This document shows positions 27,473-37,943 of a stretch of 64,000 nucleotides of DNA, one piece after another. The DNA comes from Sedimentisphaerales bacterium (GTDB taxonomy: Bacteria; Planctomycetota; Phycisphaerae; Sedimentisphaerales; SM23-30). The stretch lies in the NCBI GenBank assembly GCA_016928435.1, contig JAFGKT010000053.1:82464-146463 (forward strand), given 5' to 3'. The notes beneath the pieces are model-generated. The model made no database searches. It worked only from the letters and a program-made list of their open reading frames with translations, and was not told the DNA's origin. How positions within the stretch are numbered: position 1 is the first letter of the stretch; every line of letters starts with the position of its first letter. The translations under genes and the position numbers were made by a program.

Positions 27473-28066
27473 ATGGCAAACAAAATCGTCATCCTAACCT
27501 CCAGCCCACGCCCCAATGGCAACACTAATACCATCGTCAAATGGGTCACCCAAGCCGCCCAAGAAGCCCACGCCACCGTTGATATCATCGATATCGCCCA
27601 CCTCAAATACGCCACTAACGGCTGCACCGCCTGCATGGCATGCCAGCAATCCCACGAGTTCCGATGTGTCATCGACGACCAAGCATCTCCTCTTATCGCT
27701 TCCCTCCCAGAATACGACGTCATCGTCACCGCCTCACCCATCTATTACATGGGACTCAACGCTCAAGCCAAACTCTTCCTCGACCGAACTTTCTCACTCA
27801 TCAAAATCAACCTCGAAACCGGGGAAATCACCCCAGCTTCCACCAAACCGATAACCCAAGCCCTAATCGCCACCGCTGGCGGAGGAATCGACGACTCCGG
27901 AATCAAACTCGCCGAGCAAACTTGTCAATCTTGCGCCGCGTTCACCGGTGCCAAATTCCTTTCCCTCTTGGTACCCAACGCTCCCATGTTCCCAGGCGAA
28001 ATAGAATCCAACACCAAAATCAAAACCCAAGCCCAACAGTTCGGCAAAAAACTCGCATCCGCATAA
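27473..28066 (+). CDS. flavodoxin-fold NAD(P)H-dependent FMN reductase / iron-sulfur flavoprotein-like
   Basis: Flavodoxin-like oxidoreductase of 197 residues. The FMN phosphate loop is TSSPRPNGNTNTIV. The Cys cluster CTACMACQQSHEFRC near 49-63 has the spacing of the [4Fe-4S]-binding motif in iron-sulfur flavoproteins. ASPIYYMGLNAQAKLFLDRTF is the isoalloxazine loop. AAGGAG precedes the ATG. It stands alone between two TTAG hairpins. The Cys motif suggests a redox role under low oxygen; the substrate is unknown. Confidence 0.85.
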   Translation: MANKIVILTSSPRPNGNTNTIVKWVTQAAQEAHATVDIIDIAHLKYATNGCTACMACQQSHEFRCVIDDQASPLIASLPEYDVIVTASPIYYMGLNAQAKLFLDRTFSLIKINLETGEITPASTKPITQALIATAGGGIDDSGIKLAEQTCQSCAAFTGAKFLSLLVPNAPMFPGEIESNTKIKTQAQQFGKKLASA

Positions 28067-28088
28067 ATAACATACTTCAAAACCCCAA

Positions 28089-28117
28089 TTAGCCCCCCGA
28101 CCTGTCGGGGGGTTTTA
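28089..28117 (+). repeat. TTAG hairpin element 4 (GAC class)
   Basis: TTAG, CCCCCCGAC/GTCGGGGGG, TTTTA. Follows the flavoprotein gene by 22 bases and could act as an intrinsic terminator for it. The rest of the gap to 28401 shows no gene. Confidence 0.85.
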
Positions 28118-28401
28118 TCTCACTGTAACCAACACCACCGGCAACTTTTATCCCCCGAAATCTACGGATTACCCCTCCCCTTGTCGCAGCAACCAGCGGA
28201 AGCATCAGAACCCCACCAACTACCATACGCCAATCTACCAGTGCGCCCCCAATTCCACGGTTGCAATTCCAACGTTTTCATGCTAACCTGTAGCGATTTT
28301 GTCCAGCCCTCGCTAGCGACAAGCAAAAACTTTAACTAAACAATAGGTCGGACAGTCACCATAAATTAACCCCCAACAGTAAGACCAGACAACGAGGAAT
28401 T

Positions 28402-31400
28402 ATGCCTAAACGCACTGATATCAAAAAGATACTGATCATCGGCTCCGGACCAATCGTCATCGGCCAAGGTTGCGAGTTCGACTACTCAGGCACCCAAGCC
28501 TGCAAAGCCCTCCGCGAAGAAGGCTACGAAATCGTACTCATCAACTCAAATCCCGCTACCATTATGACCGACCCCCAGTTCGCTGACCGCACCTACATCG
28601 AGCCTATAACCCCCGAAGCCGTCAAAAAAATCATCATCAAGGAACGCCCAGACGCCGTACTGCCCACACTCGGCGGACAGACCGGACTCAACACCGCAGT
28701 AACCGTCGCCGACCAAGGCGTATTCGATGAATACAACGTCGAAATGATCGGCGCCAACCGCGATATCATCCATAAAGCTGAAGATCGCAAACTCTTCCGC
28801 GAAGCCATGGAAAATATCGGCCTCAAAATGCCCAAGTCCAAACTCGCTTACAACCTCGACCAAGCCATGGAAGCCCTCGAATACGTCGGACTACCCGCGA
28901 TTATCCGCCCAGCGTTCACACTCGGCGGAACAGGAGGAGGCATCGCCTACAACAAACAAGAGTTCCGTGAAATCTGCGCTCGTGGCATCGAATACTCCAT
29001 GATCAACGAAGTACTAATCGAACAGTCCGTCATAGGTTGGAAAGAATACGAACTCGAAGTCATGCGCGATCATGCCGATAACGTCGTTATCGTATGCTCC
29101 ATCGAAAACTTCGACGCTATGGGCGTCCATACCGGCGACTCCATCACCGTCGCACCCGCGCAAACTCTAACCGACAAAGAATACCAGCTCCTCCGTGATG
29201 CCTCCATTAATATCATGCGCGAGATCGGAGTCGATACCGGCGGATCAAACATCCAATTCGCTATCAATCCCGAAAATGGCGATATGGTCGTCGTCGAAAT
29301 GAACCCCCGCGTCTCACGTAGCTCCGCGCTCGCCTCAAAAGCCACCGGGTTCCCCATCGCCAAAATCGCCGCTAAGCTCGCCGTCGGCTACACCCTCGAC
29401 GAAATCTCCAACGACATCACTCGCGAAACCCCAGCTTGCTTCGAACCTACCATCGATTACGTCGTTACCAAAATCCCAAGATGGACCTTCGAAAAATTCC
29501 CCGAAGCCGACGAAACCCTAACTACCCAAATGAAATCCGTCGGCGAAGCCATGAGCATCGGACGAACCTTCAAAGAGTCACTCCAAAAAGGCATCCGATC
29601 CATGGAAATCAAACGATTCGGACTCGGACTCGATCACAACGATAAATGGCTCCGCACCCGCAGAGGACTCAGCAACCACGACCGACCCGAATCCGCCCAA
29701 GGTGATTCCGCGCCTCTGCAAACCCCATTCCCTATACCAATCGACCGACTCAGCGAAAAACTCTCCCATCCATGCCAAGGACGACTCTACTATATTCGCT
29801 ACGCCTTCAAAATGGGATGGTCAATCCAACAAATCCAAGACCTCACCAAAATCGACCCATGGTTCCTAGCCCAAATCAAAGAACTCATCGACTTCGAAGA
29901 TATCCTCACCTCCTATAATACCCTCGCCGAACTGCCCGCCGAAATCCTCCAGCAAGCCAAACAGCTCGGATACAGCAACTACCAACTCGCGTACCTCTTC
30001 AACGTCTCCCAAACCGATATCCGACGCCGTTGCGATCAACTCAATATCCAAGTATCGTACAAACTCGTCGATACCTGCGCCGCTGAGTTCGAAGCCTACA
30101 CCCCGTACTATTACTCCACCCACGAAACCCCATTTAGCGTATGGGACCCCAAAACCAAAACCGCTAAGCCCGTCTTCGATGACGAAATCCGAGTCACCGA
30201 TAAAAAGAAAATTATGATCCTGGGCGGCGGACCCAACCGAATCGGCCAAGGTATCGAATTCGATTACTGCTGCGTCCATGCCGCTTTCGCTGCTCAAGAA
30301 CTCGGCTTCGAAGCCATAATGGTAAACTCCAACCCCGAAACCGTCTCCACCGATTACGACACCTCCGATATGCTATTCTTTGAACCGCTAACCCAAGAAG
30401 ACGTCCTCAACATTTGCTCCAAGCTCGGCGATACCCTGCACGGCATTATCGTCCAGTTCGGAGGCCAAACACCCCTCAATCTCGCCCGAGGCCTCCAGGA
30501 AGCAGGCGTACCCATCATCGGAACCAGCGTCGATAGCATCGACCTCGCCGAAGACCGAAAACGTTTCCAACAGCTCCTCCGCCAACTCGACCTCCGCCAA
30601 CCACCCAACGATACCGCAACCACCATCGAAGAAGCCCGAGCTATCGCCGCCCGAATCACCTACCCCGTACTCGTACGACCCAGCTACGTTCTAGGCGGCC
30701 GAGCAATGGAAATCGTCGCGGATGAAAACCAACTCGATCGCTACATGGCCCAAGCCGTAGACGCCTCAACCGTCGGCCGCGACCACCCCGTACTCATCGA
30801 TAAATTCCTCGACCTCGCCATCGAAGTTGACTGCGACGCTGTCTCCGACGGCCAAGATGTACTCGTCTGCGGCATCATGGAACACATCGAACAGGCCGGT
30901 ATCCATTCCGGTGACTCCGCGTGCGCCCTCCCGCCTTATTCCCTTGATCCCGATATCATCGAAGAAATCCGCCGACAAACCATAAAACTCGCTAAAGGCC
31001 TTAACGTACTCGGACTCATGAACGTCCAGTACGCCGTAAAAGACGGCCAAGTGTATGTCCTCGAAGTCAACCCCAGAGCTTCCCGCACCGTGCCGTTCGT
31101 CAGCAAAGCGACCGGCGTCCCTTGGGCCAAAGTCGCCGCAAAAGTCATGGCCGGCAAAACCCTCAAAGAACTCGGCGTCACCGAAGCGCCAATCCCCAAG
31201 CATACCTCCGTTAAAGAAAGCGTATTCCCATTCGTTAAATTCCCAGGCGTCGACGTTATACTCGGCCCGGAAATGCGATCCACCGGAGAAGTCATGGGTA
31301 TCGACGAAAACTTCCCCATCGCATTCGCTAAAAGTCAAATCGCCGCCGGCTCACCTCTGCCCCTCAAAGGCAATGTCTTCCTATCCGTCCGCGCCGAAGA

Positions 31401-31761
31401 TCGCCCCTATGTCGTCGAAATCGGACGCAAACTCACCGAACTCGGATTCACCCTGCTTTGTAGCCCGGGAACCGGCGCCGCCCTCGCAGAACAGGGCGTC
31501 AAAAGCACAATCCTCAAAAAAATCATCGAAGGACGACCCAACATCACCGACTATATCGCCGATCAAGACGTCGCCCTCGTTATCAACACACCAACCCGTA
31601 AAGGACTCGCAACCGACGAAGGAAAAATCCGAGCGTCCACAGTTATGCACCACATCCCAACCATAACAACTATCACCGGAGCAATCGCCGCAACCCAAGC
31701 AATCGCCGCCCTGCAAAAAGCCGATTGGCAAGTCAAAGCCCTGCAAGATTACACAAGATAA
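28402..31761 (+). CDS. carB: carbamoyl-phosphate synthase large subunit
   Basis: Makes carbamoyl phosphate for arginine and pyrimidine synthesis together with CarA (not in the window). GAGGA precedes the ATG. The 1119 residues contain two ATP-grasp halves: [19 protein letters not shown] and [14 protein letters not shown] first, then [22 protein letters not shown] and [14 protein letters not shown]. The helical oligomerisation domain and a C-terminal MGS-like allosteric domain are also present. It is about 45 residues longer than E. coli CarB. Most of the excess is a polar insertion near 415-455 (around [20 protein letters not shown]) between the first synthetase half and the oligomerisation domain. 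It is a single gene between two hairpins; argC and argJ lie elsewhere in the window. Confidence 0.97.
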   Translation: MPKRTDIKKILIIGSGPIVIGQGCEFDYSGTQACKALREEGYEIVLINSNPATIMTDPQFADRTYIEPITPEAVKKIIIKERPDAVLPTLGGQTGLNTAVTVADQGVFDEYNVEMIGANRDIIHKAEDRKLFREAMENIGLKMPKSKLAYNLDQAMEALEYVGLPAIIRPAFTLGGTGGGIAYNKQEFREICARGIEYSMINEVLIEQSVIGWKEYELEVMRDHADNVVIVCSIENFDAMGVHTGDSITVAPAQTLTDKEYQLLRDASINIMREIGVDTGGSNIQFAINPENGDMVVVEMNPRVSRSSALASKATGFPIAKIAAKLAVGYTLDEISNDITRETPACFEPTIDYVVTKIPRWTFEKFPEADETLTTQMKSVGEAMSIGRTFKESLQKGIRSMEIKRFGLGLDHNDKWLRTRRGLSNHDRPESAQGDSAPLQTPFPIPIDRLSEKLSHPCQGRLYYIRYAFKMGWSIQQIQDLTKIDPWFLAQIKELIDFEDILTSYNTLAELPAEILQQAKQLGYSNYQLAYLFNVSQTDIRRRCDQLNIQVSYKLVDTCAAEFEAYTPYYYSTHETPFSVWDPKTKTAKPVFDDEIRVTDKKKIMILGGGPNRIGQGIEFDYCCVHAAFAAQELGFEAIMVNSNPETVSTDYDTSDMLFFEPLTQEDVLNICSKLGDTLHGIIVQFGGQTPLNLARGLQEAGVPIIGTSVDSIDLAEDRKRFQQLLRQLDLRQPPNDTATTIEEARAIAARITYPVLVRPSYVLGGRAMEIVADENQLDRYMAQAVDASTVGRDHPVLIDKFLDLAIEVDCDAVSDGQDVLVCGIMEHIEQAGIHSGDSACALPPYSLDPDIIEEIRRQTIKLAKGLNVLGLMNVQYAVKDGQVYVLEVNPRASRTVPFVSKATGVPWAKVAAKVMAGKTLKELGVTEAPIPKHTSVKESVFPFVKFPGVDVILGPEMRSTGEVMGIDENFPIAFAKSQIAAGSPLPLKGNVFLSVRAEDRPYVVEIGRKLTELGFTLLCSPGTGAALAEQGVKSTILKKIIEGRPNITDYIADQDVALVINTPTRKGLATDEGKIRASTVMHHIPTITTITGAIAATQAIAALQKADWQVKALQDYTR

Positions 31762-31775
31762 TTCAAAACCCAACG

Positions 31776-31808
31776 TTAGCCCCCGGGTCACATCCCGGGG
31801 GTTCGAAC
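31776..31808 (+). repeat. TTAG hairpin element 5 (GGGTCAC class)
   Basis: TTAG, CCCCCGGG/CCCGGGGG around TCACAT, then TTCGAACC. 14 bases after carB, 27 before the aminotransferase start. Confidence 0.85.
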
Positions 31809-31834
31809 CCTAAGAAACCAAAGGAGCCAAAAAA

Positions 31835-33025
31835 ATGTTCCAGCAACTAGAACCCGCACCCGCTGACCCCATCCTCGGACTTACCGAAGCATTCAAAGCC
31901 GATACCAATCCCAATAAAATCAACCTCGGCGTAGGTATCTACAAAGACGCCCAAGGCAACACCCCTATCTTCTCCGCCGTCAAAAAAGCCGAGCAAAAAA
32001 TCCTCCAGACCGAAACCACCAAGAACTATCTGCCCATCCCCGGTGCCGCCGAATACGCCGCCGCCGTCCAAAAACTTCTCTTTGGCGCCGACCATCCCAT
32101 CGTCACCGGTAAACGTGCCGCCACCGCCCATACACCAGGCGGAACCGGCGCCCTGCGAGTCGCCGGCGACTTCCTCAAAAAAATCCAACCCAACGCCCAA
32201 CTCCACGTCAGCGACCCAACCTGGGCCAATCATAAAGGTATATTCGGCGACGCAGGCTTCACCATCAAAACCTACCCTTACTATGACGCCGCCACCAAGT
32301 CCCTCAACTTCGATGCTCTAATCGCCGCCCTGAAGAACATCCCCGCTGGCGACATCGTTCTTCTTCACGCTTGTTGCCACAACCCAACCGGCGTCGATCC
32401 CAACGCTCAACAATGGCAGCAAATCGCCGAAGTCATCCAGGCCCAGCAAATATTCCCCATCATCGACTTCGCCTACCAAGGGTTTGGCAACGGCTTAGAA
32501 GAAGACACCGTCGGACTAAAAGCCATCGCCGCTGTTGTCCCCGAATTCATCGTCGCCAGCTCATACTCCAAAAACTTCGGCCTATACAATGAACGCGTCG
32601 CCGCCTTCACCATCGTCACCGAAGACGCCTCCGCTACCCAAGCCGCCTTCAGCCACGTCAAAACCACCATCCGACGCAATTACTCCAATCCCCCTTCGCA
32701 CGGCGGTGCCATCATCACCACCATCCTCAACGATCCCGAACTCACCAAAGAATGGCGCGCCGAACTCGAAGCCGCCTGCCAACGCATCCATCAGATGCGC
32801 ACCTCTTTCGTCGAGTCCCTCAAAGCTAAAGGCGTCACCCAAGACTTCTCCTTCATCACCAAGCAAAACGGCATGTTCTCTTTCTCAGGCCTAACCAAAG
32901 AACAAGTCCATACCCTCCGCGATAAGTACGCCATCTACATCGTCGACTCAGGCCGCATCAACGTCGCCGGAATCACCCCGTCCAACATCGACCGATTAAC
33001 CCAAGCCATCGCCGACATCCTCTAA
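31835..33025 (+). CDS. aromatic/aspartate aminotransferase, class I (AspC/TyrB type)
   Basis: PLP-dependent transaminase of the gamma-proteobacterial/eukaryotic AspC-TyrB subgroup. AAAGGAG lies eight bases before the ATG. The 396 residues are typical: DPILGLTEAFKADTNPNKINLGVGIYKDAQG at the N-terminus, TPGGTGALRVAGDFL, LLHACCHNPTGVDPN, FAYQGFGNGLEED, the PLP lysine in ASSYSKNFGLYNERV, the substrate arginine region TIRRNYSNPPSHGG, and C-terminal YIVDSGRINVAGI. Aspartate versus aromatic preference cannot be decided. Single gene between hairpins. Confidence 0.93.
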   Translation: MFQQLEPAPADPILGLTEAFKADTNPNKINLGVGIYKDAQGNTPIFSAVKKAEQKILQTETTKNYLPIPGAAEYAAAVQKLLFGADHPIVTGKRAATAHTPGGTGALRVAGDFLKKIQPNAQLHVSDPTWANHKGIFGDAGFTIKTYPYYDAATKSLNFDALIAALKNIPAGDIVLLHACCHNPTGVDPNAQQWQQIAEVIQAQQIFPIIDFAYQGFGNGLEEDTVGLKAIAAVVPEFIVASSYSKNFGLYNERVAAFTIVTEDASATQAAFSHVKTTIRRNYSNPPSHGGAIITTILNDPELTKEWRAELEAACQRIHQMRTSFVESLKAKGVTQDFSFITKQNGMFSFSGLTKEQVHTLRDKYAIYIVDSGRINVAGITPSNIDRLTQAIADIL

Positions 33026-33049
33026 TGCCGTCGCCGTAGTGCATGTACC

Positions 33050-33066
33050 GCCGGCATCTTGCCGGC
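33050..33066. repeat. GC hairpin after the aminotransferase
   Basis: Perfect GCCGGCA/TGCCGGC with a TCT loop, 25 bases after the stop. A short palindrome of the kind scattered through many genomes. It has no U run, and the TTAG hairpin follows at 33090. Confidence 0.5.
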
Positions 33067-33089
33067 AAATTAAAAACACTATAAAAACG

Positions 33090-33124
33090 TTAGCCCCCGA
33101 ACTTCATGTTCGGGGGTTCAAACA
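33090..33124 (+). repeat. TTAG hairpin element 6 (GAAC class)
   Basis: TTAG, CCCCCGAAC/GTTCGGGGG with loop TTCAT, then TTCAAAC. Between the aminotransferase and the dipeptidase (+ genes). Confidence 0.85.
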
Positions 33125-33154
33125 CCAAACAAATCACTAATCTATCGATCCCCC

Positions 33155-34510
33155 ATGCCCCAAACCCCCCAACAATACATAACCCAAAACCAACCTCAAT
33201 TCCTTGACCAACTCCAACAGTTCCTCCGCTTCCCTTCCATCAGCGCCCAACCCGTTCATCAACCCGACATCCAAGCCTGCGCCCAATGGCTAATCGATCA
33301 CTTCATCGCCCTAGGCCTGCAAACCCAACTCATCCAAACCAAAGGCCACCCCATCGTCTCCGCTCAAACCAACTTCCCCACCAACCGCAAAGTCATAATC
33401 TACGGCCATTACGACGTTCAACCCGAAGACCCCATCGACCAATGGCAAACACCACCCTTCGAACCAACTATCAAAAACGGTTTTCTCTACGCCCGCGGCG
33501 CCTCCGACGACAAAGGCCAACTTTTCGCCCACATCAAAGCCGTAGAAGCATTACTCAAAACCAACACATCTCTCCCCTGCAACGTCCACTTCCTCATCGA
33601 AGGCGAAGAAGAATCAACCGGCAATTCCCTCGAACACTACATCACCCAAAACGCCTCCCAACTCGCCTGTGATGCCGTTCTAATCTCCGACACCACTATG
33701 TTCAACGAAACCACCCCCGCTGTAACATACGCCCTGCGAGGACTCGCCGGCTTCGAAGTCACCGTCAAAGGCCCCAACCGAGACCTCCACTCAGGCGCGT
33801 TCGGCGGAGCAGTCGCCAACCCCGCCCTAATCCTCAGCCACATACTAAGCCAATGCATCACCACCACCGGCAAAATCCTAATCCCCGGCTTCTACGACTC
33901 AGTCCTGCCCCTCTCCGCCAACGAACTCCAAACCGTCTATCAACTACCATTCGACGAAGCCCAATTCGCCCAATCCATCGGCATCCCGCAAACGTCCGGC
34001 GAATCCGAATTCCCCGTCATCGCCCGTATCGGCCATCGTCCCACCTTCGAAGTCAACGGCATGTTCAGCGGCTACACAGGCCCCGGCGGAAAAACCATCA
34101 TCCCTGCCTCCGCCACCGCTAAAATCACCATGAGACTCGTACCCGATCAAGATTGGAACACCATCGCCCAACTCGCCGACAATTACATCCGATCCCTAGC
34201 ACCCGACACCGTCCACCTCGAAATCTCCCCACACTTCGGCGCCAACCCCATACTTATCGATACGCACCACCCCATCATGCAAACCGCCCGCAACGCTCTT
34301 CGACTCGCCTTCGACCATACCCCTGTCTTCATCCGAGAAGGCGGATCAATCCCCGTCGTCAACACCTTCGCGCAAACTCTGAAAGTACCCGTCGTCCTAA
34401 TAGGCCTGGGACTCGCATCCGACAATATCCACTCTCCCAACGAAAACTTCAAAATCGAAAACTTCATCAAAGGCGCACAAGCCTCCGCCCAATTCCTAAC
34501 CAACCTCTAA
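33155..34510 (+). CDS. M20 family dipeptidase/deacylase
   Basis: Zinc peptidase of the CNDP/PepV-like M20 branch, 451 residues. Metal and active-site blocks: KVIIYGHYDVQPEDP (first His/Asp), ARGASDDKGQLFAHI (bridging Asp), LIEGEEESTGN (catalytic and metal Glu), VLISDTTMF, the dimerisation-domain LHSGAFGGAVANP, and GGSIPVVNTF near the C-terminus with the last metal His in DNIHSPNENF. No signal peptide, so cytoplasmic. There is no ribosome site before the ATG, which sits in a run of C; translation may rely on a short leader or a weak site. Confidence 0.92.
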   Translation: MPQTPQQYITQNQPQFLDQLQQFLRFPSISAQPVHQPDIQACAQWLIDHFIALGLQTQLIQTKGHPIVSAQTNFPTNRKVIIYGHYDVQPEDPIDQWQTPPFEPTIKNGFLYARGASDDKGQLFAHIKAVEALLKTNTSLPCNVHFLIEGEEESTGNSLEHYITQNASQLACDAVLISDTTMFNETTPAVTYALRGLAGFEVTVKGPNRDLHSGAFGGAVANPALILSHILSQCITTTGKILIPGFYDSVLPLSANELQTVYQLPFDEAQFAQSIGIPQTSGESEFPVIARIGHRPTFEVNGMFSGYTGPGGKTIIPASATAKITMRLVPDQDWNTIAQLADNYIRSLAPDTVHLEISPHFGANPILIDTHHPIMQTARNALRLAFDHTPVFIREGGSIPVVNTFAQTLKVPVVLIGLGLASDNIHSPNENFKIENFIKGAQASAQFLTNL

Positions 34511-35105
34511 AGCAAATTCCCAAATCATCTAGTGTTCTCTCGCGACAAATTAGCCCCCCGACCTGTCGGGGGGTCACACCGACTAACTGCACCAAAAAAA
34601 CTATTCCTATTGCATCCGATCAATCTATCAGCATTGGGTGCCACCTTTCTGCGTAGCGCAGCGTAGCAGAGAGGTGCATGATTTTTCCGTCGTATCCATT
34701 CCCACTAAGCCCAACGGTAGCGCCAGTTCCAAACCATCTATCGTCCATCAATCTTCCCGTGGCGACTTGCCACCGCAAATCCGCTACCGACCAAACCGCG
34801 CAAAATCAGCCACCCAAAAAAACCGCCGGATTCTTGAAAAAAACCGTCCCATTTCTAACCAAAACCAATCAAAACCGACAAATTTCGATTCATTTCTGAT
34901 CACCCCTTCTCACCAGTCCCAACCCCGCGCGCCCCCGGCAAATCTTTGCACATCTCACCTCCCGCCCCCCAGCGCCCACCTGCCAACTAAGCGCGCCTAT
35001 GTTCCACGAAATCTCTCCTTTCCGCTCCTCAATTCCGCGCATTTTTGCCACCCTCTTTCAGCTTCGTGATCTTCAAAAAAATTTGTAGCTAACTTCTTTT
35101 CGTCT
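34511..35105. other. intergenic region with two inverted repeats
   Basis: 595 bases between convergent genes. Besides the TTAG hairpin at 34550, arms 34642-34652 and 34666-34676 form an 11-pair stem (CACCTTTCTGC/GCAGAGAGGTG) within a GGTGCCACC-type repeat. The rest is C/A-rich. An open frame 34638-35069 (+) has low-complexity, non-conserved sequence and is not called. Confidence 0.5.
34550..34577 (+). repeat. TTAG hairpin element 7 (GAC class, no T run)
   Basis: TTAG, CCCCCCGAC/GTCGGGGGG, followed by TCAC instead of TTTT, so it is unlikely to be an intrinsic terminator. 40 bases after the dipeptidase. Confidence 0.8.
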
Positions 35106-36119
35106 TTACACTCCCGGCCGCGTCGCCGCCCAGCGCTTCGCCACCACACTATCCACCACTAACTGCACCAAATGATAACCAATCGTCACCATAAACGCTT
35201 TCGGATACACCGCCGCAAAATACGCACTCCAAATAATATAACCTATCGTCAAACTCTTCTGCGATGCATGCAGCACCAACGCAGCCCGCGATCCGTCATC
35301 CAAACGCAGCACCTTACTTATCCCCACATTCAAACCCAGCACCAACACATGCAGCAATACCGCGAACGCCAACATACCCAAAATCTCCCAACCTGCTTCC
35401 GCGATCCGCCCCGTTGAACTGGCCACCCCATTGAAAATAACCAATAGCACAATCAATTGCGCTACCACCGACAACACCTTCTTCCGCTTGGCTGCATACG
35501 CCCCCAACCAACCGTGCAGCACCAACCCCAGCACCGTCGGCAGCAAAACCATCAACGCCAACTGTCCCATCATCCTCGCCACAGGCAAATCGATCTTCTG
35601 CTCCACCCCCAAAGTCACTCGCAGCAACAACTCCAATGACAAAGGAACCGTGAATATCGCCAAAAAATTCGTCCCTACATTTATCAACAGACTTAACGGT
35701 ACATTCCCATTCGCCACCCGAGTCAAAACCGTCCCCGATGCGATCGTAACCGGCAGCACCGCTAAAATGCAAACCCCCATCACAAATTCCGATTCCGCTC
35801 TAAACACCCCCCACGCTAATCCCACCGCGACCACCGGCACCAAAACAAAACACGATACCAGCGCCGCCGTCCAATGCTGCCAATTCCGAACCGCACCCCT
35901 CAATGCCTCTCGTTCCAACGTTAAACCAGTCGTGAAAAAACAAAAGAACACCCCCATCTTTATAATCTTCCACTTCCGCACCCCTTCCGCCACCTCGCCC
36001 GGCAACCAAAACGCCCCCGCTACCATCAATACCATCCCCACAAAAAACCAATGACGCCCCAAAAACCCCGCCAGATTTCTCCCGCCGATAACCTTTACAC
36101 TATCATGGTCTGTCCCCAT
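35106..36119 (-). CDS. bile acid:sodium symporter-like membrane transporter (SBF family)
   Basis: Ten-helix transporter of the SBF-like (YfeH-type) family, 337 residues. Helices can be followed from WFFVGMVLMVAGAFWLPG, through KMGVFFCFFTTGLTLE, FVMGVCILAVLPVTIASG (the discontinuous helix with the substrate/sodium region) and LLINVGTNFLAIFTVPLSLELLL, to QKSLTIGYIIWSAYFAAVY. Its ATG shares one base with the murJ stop (TAATG), so the two are translationally coupled. The substrate is not predictable; the fixed coupling with the lipid II flippase invites an envelope or ion-balance role (inference). Confidence 0.85.
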   Translation of the reverse strand: MGTDHDSVKVIGGRNLAGFLGRHWFFVGMVLMVAGAFWLPGEVAEGVRKWKIIKMGVFFCFFTTGLTLEREALRGAVRNWQHWTAALVSCFVLVPVVAVGLAWGVFRAESEFVMGVCILAVLPVTIASGTVLTRVANGNVPLSLLINVGTNFLAIFTVPLSLELLLRVTLGVEQKIDLPVARMMGQLALMVLLPTVLGLVLHGWLGAYAAKRKKVLSVVAQLIVLLVIFNGVASSTGRIAEAGWEILGMLAFAVLLHVLVLGLNVGISKVLRLDDGSRAALVLHASQKSLTIGYIIWSAYFAAVYPKAFMVTIGYHLVQLVVDSVVAKRWAATRPGV

Positions 36120-37663
36120 TATTTCCTCCCCAGCAATTCACGCAGCTCTTTACTCCGCATAACCACCGACGCCCCCGCAAACAATACCGCCGCCACAAGC
36201 ACCCCAACCAACAACTGCCACCACGCCTTTTGCCCCGCCACCCAATAAATCGCCAACCAGCACCCCGCTCCCATAACCACTGTCGCAAATCCTGTCCGCA
36301 ATAACGCCCCCGCCACTCCGCCTCCAATCCGCAAATCATGTCGTTTCACCAATATAATCAACAGCACTCCCACTTGGATCGTCGCGCACACCGCCGTCGA
36401 TAACGCCAACCCTCCTGTACCCAAGGGCCATATCAAAACCAAATTCAACACCAGATTCAATCCTATCATCCGCACCGCCAAACGCACAGGCGTCACAGAA
36501 TCCTTAAAAGCGTAAAACCCACGCACCACCACATGCTGCAAACAATACGCACCAATCCCTAATGCGTAAAACAATAACGTCCAAGCCGTCTGCGCCGAGT
36601 CTGCCGCCTCAAAACGCCCCCCCACAAATATCGCTGTCAAAGGCCCACGCACCAAAATCATCCCCACCATTGCGGGCAACCCAATAAAAATCACCAACCG
36701 TATCCCTTGGTTCAGCGCCTCCCCAAACCCTTTCCGGTCATTATGCAGCGCCGCCGTACTCAAATGCGGAAAGATCGCCGTCGACAGCGCAATCCCAAAC
36801 ACCCCTAACGGAAACTGATACAGCCGCTGCGCAAAATACAACGCCGAAACCGCACCTTCCGTCACCGGATAAAAAACCATCCGCCCCCACAACATAAACC
36901 CAGGCCCCGTACTGCTAGTCGCCGACAACATCCGCGCTATTACGGTATCTAACAGCGCGTTTATCTGCATCGCCGACAGCCCAATAATCATAGGCCCCAT
37001 CAAACGCATTATCGCTTTTACCCCCTCATCTTTAACCTCCCAACTTGGCCGTAACGTCACTCCTTCACGCCGCAACCCCATCAACTGCAAACCAACTTGC
37101 AAAACTCCCGCTACTATCACCGCACCCGCAACCACGTACAGCCCCGGCCAACGATTCGCGCCCCCCCACCAAGCAAATCCTAATACCCCACCAAGCATAC
37201 ATAAATTCAAAACTATCGGCGACGCCGCCGGCGCACCAAAACGCCTATGAACATTCAACACGCCCCCCAATACCCCAACCACACATATCAGCACCGCGTA
37301 AGGCAGCAGTATCGTCGTCAAACGCACAGATACCCAAGTCTGCCCCGTACCCCCGCGCAGCCAACCATACAACCACGCCAAACCAATCCCCAATAACGTC
37401 AAGCCCCCCAAAACCAAAACCAACAGCGTAACAACCCGCCGCACCAACAGCTTCGCCCCCGCCTTGTCCTTGTGCAATCGTTCCGTGTAAACCGGTATCA
37501 GCGCCGCCGATAACGCCCCTTCGCCAAACAAACGCCTAAACAAATTCGGTATCTGAAACGGTATAACAAAACAATCCCACAACGCCGTCCCAAAAAACTG
37601 CAAGCACACAATATCGCGCACTAACCCCAGCACCCGGCTCAACAATGTCAAACCGCTGATCAA
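36119..37663 (-). CDS. murJ: lipid II flippase MurJ (MviN)
   Basis: Flips peptidoglycan lipid II across the inner membrane. 514 residues with about 14 helices. Start region ISGLTLLSRVLGLVRDIVCLQFFG, then FVIPFQIPNLFRRLFGEGALSAALIPVYTE, the MviN signature. The only standard start is TTG 37663, but the frame continues upstream as FIGAARLISG, which matches the usual MurJ N-terminus. An ATT at 37678 has GGGG six bases before it, while the frame closes with TAG a few codons earlier, so initiation at ATT is a real possibility. The stop overlaps the SBF transporter start. Key Arg residues of the cavity are retained in RRLFGEG. Confidence 0.93.
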   Translation of the reverse strand: MISGLTLLSRVLGLVRDIVCLQFFGTALWDCFVIPFQIPNLFRRLFGEGALSAALIPVYTERLHKDKAGAKLLVRRVVTLLVLVLGGLTLLGIGLAWLYGWLRGGTGQTWVSVRLTTILLPYAVLICVVGVLGGVLNVHRRFGAPAASPIVLNLCMLGGVLGFAWWGGANRWPGLYVVAGAVIVAGVLQVGLQLMGLRREGVTLRPSWEVKDEGVKAIMRLMGPMIIGLSAMQINALLDTVIARMLSATSSTGPGFMLWGRMVFYPVTEGAVSALYFAQRLYQFPLGVFGIALSTAIFPHLSTAALHNDRKGFGEALNQGIRLVIFIGLPAMVGMILVRGPLTAIFVGGRFEAADSAQTAWTLLFYALGIGAYCLQHVVVRGFYAFKDSVTPVRLAVRMIGLNLVLNLVLIWPLGTGGLALSTAVCATIQVGVLLIILVKRHDLRIGGGVAGALLRTGFATVVMGAGCWLAIYWVAGQKAWWQLLVGVLVAAVLFAGASVVMRSKELRELLGRK

Positions 37664-37751
37664 TCGAGCCGCACCAATAAAATGCCCCTGCTTACCGATA
37701 ACCTAGCACTCCCGCAACAAAACCGCGATCATCATTCAGCAAAACCCAACG

Positions 37752-37784
37752 TTAGCCCCCAGGTTCACATCCCGGGGGTTAAAA
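37752..37784 (+). repeat. TTAG hairpin element 8 (GG-TCAC class)
   Basis: TTAG, CCCCCAGG/CCCGGGGG-type stem with one A-C mismatch on the + strand, then TTAAAA. + orientation between two - genes. The preceding - gene already has its own U-tract terminator (37852-37921), so this element is not needed for that. Confidence 0.8.
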
Positions 37785-37851
37785 ATCCAACCAATTCTCC
37801 GCTCAATCCAACGCCGCATCAAAACCACCATAACCATAACACCCCGCGCAT

Positions 37852-37921
37852 AAAAAAACAAGCGCCTCTCGAGCCCGCCAGAATGGGTGCATCCCAAACT
37901 CGCCGCTCAAGAAACGCTTGT
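37852..37921 (-). terminator. intrinsic terminator of the PPIase gene
   Basis: Arms 37905-37921 and 37858-37874 give a 17-pair stem on the - strand RNA, three of them G-U, followed by seven U (A run at 37852-37858). The 30-base loop holds a second small hairpin (GGGTGCATCCC). About 23 bases past the stop at 37944. Confidence 0.75.
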
Positions 37922-37943
37922 GCAAATCTATAAGGATACAAAA

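Noticed and set aside
30766..31338. 190-codon open frame antisense to carB, and similar long antisense frames inside topA, floA and the surface protein
   Set aside because: They mirror strongly biased codons of well-identified genes, with no starts or motifs of their own.
34638..35069. 143-codon + strand open frame after the dipeptidase
   Set aside because: Runs through a dispersed repeat and C/A-rich DNA, no ribosome site, low-complexity product with no motif.
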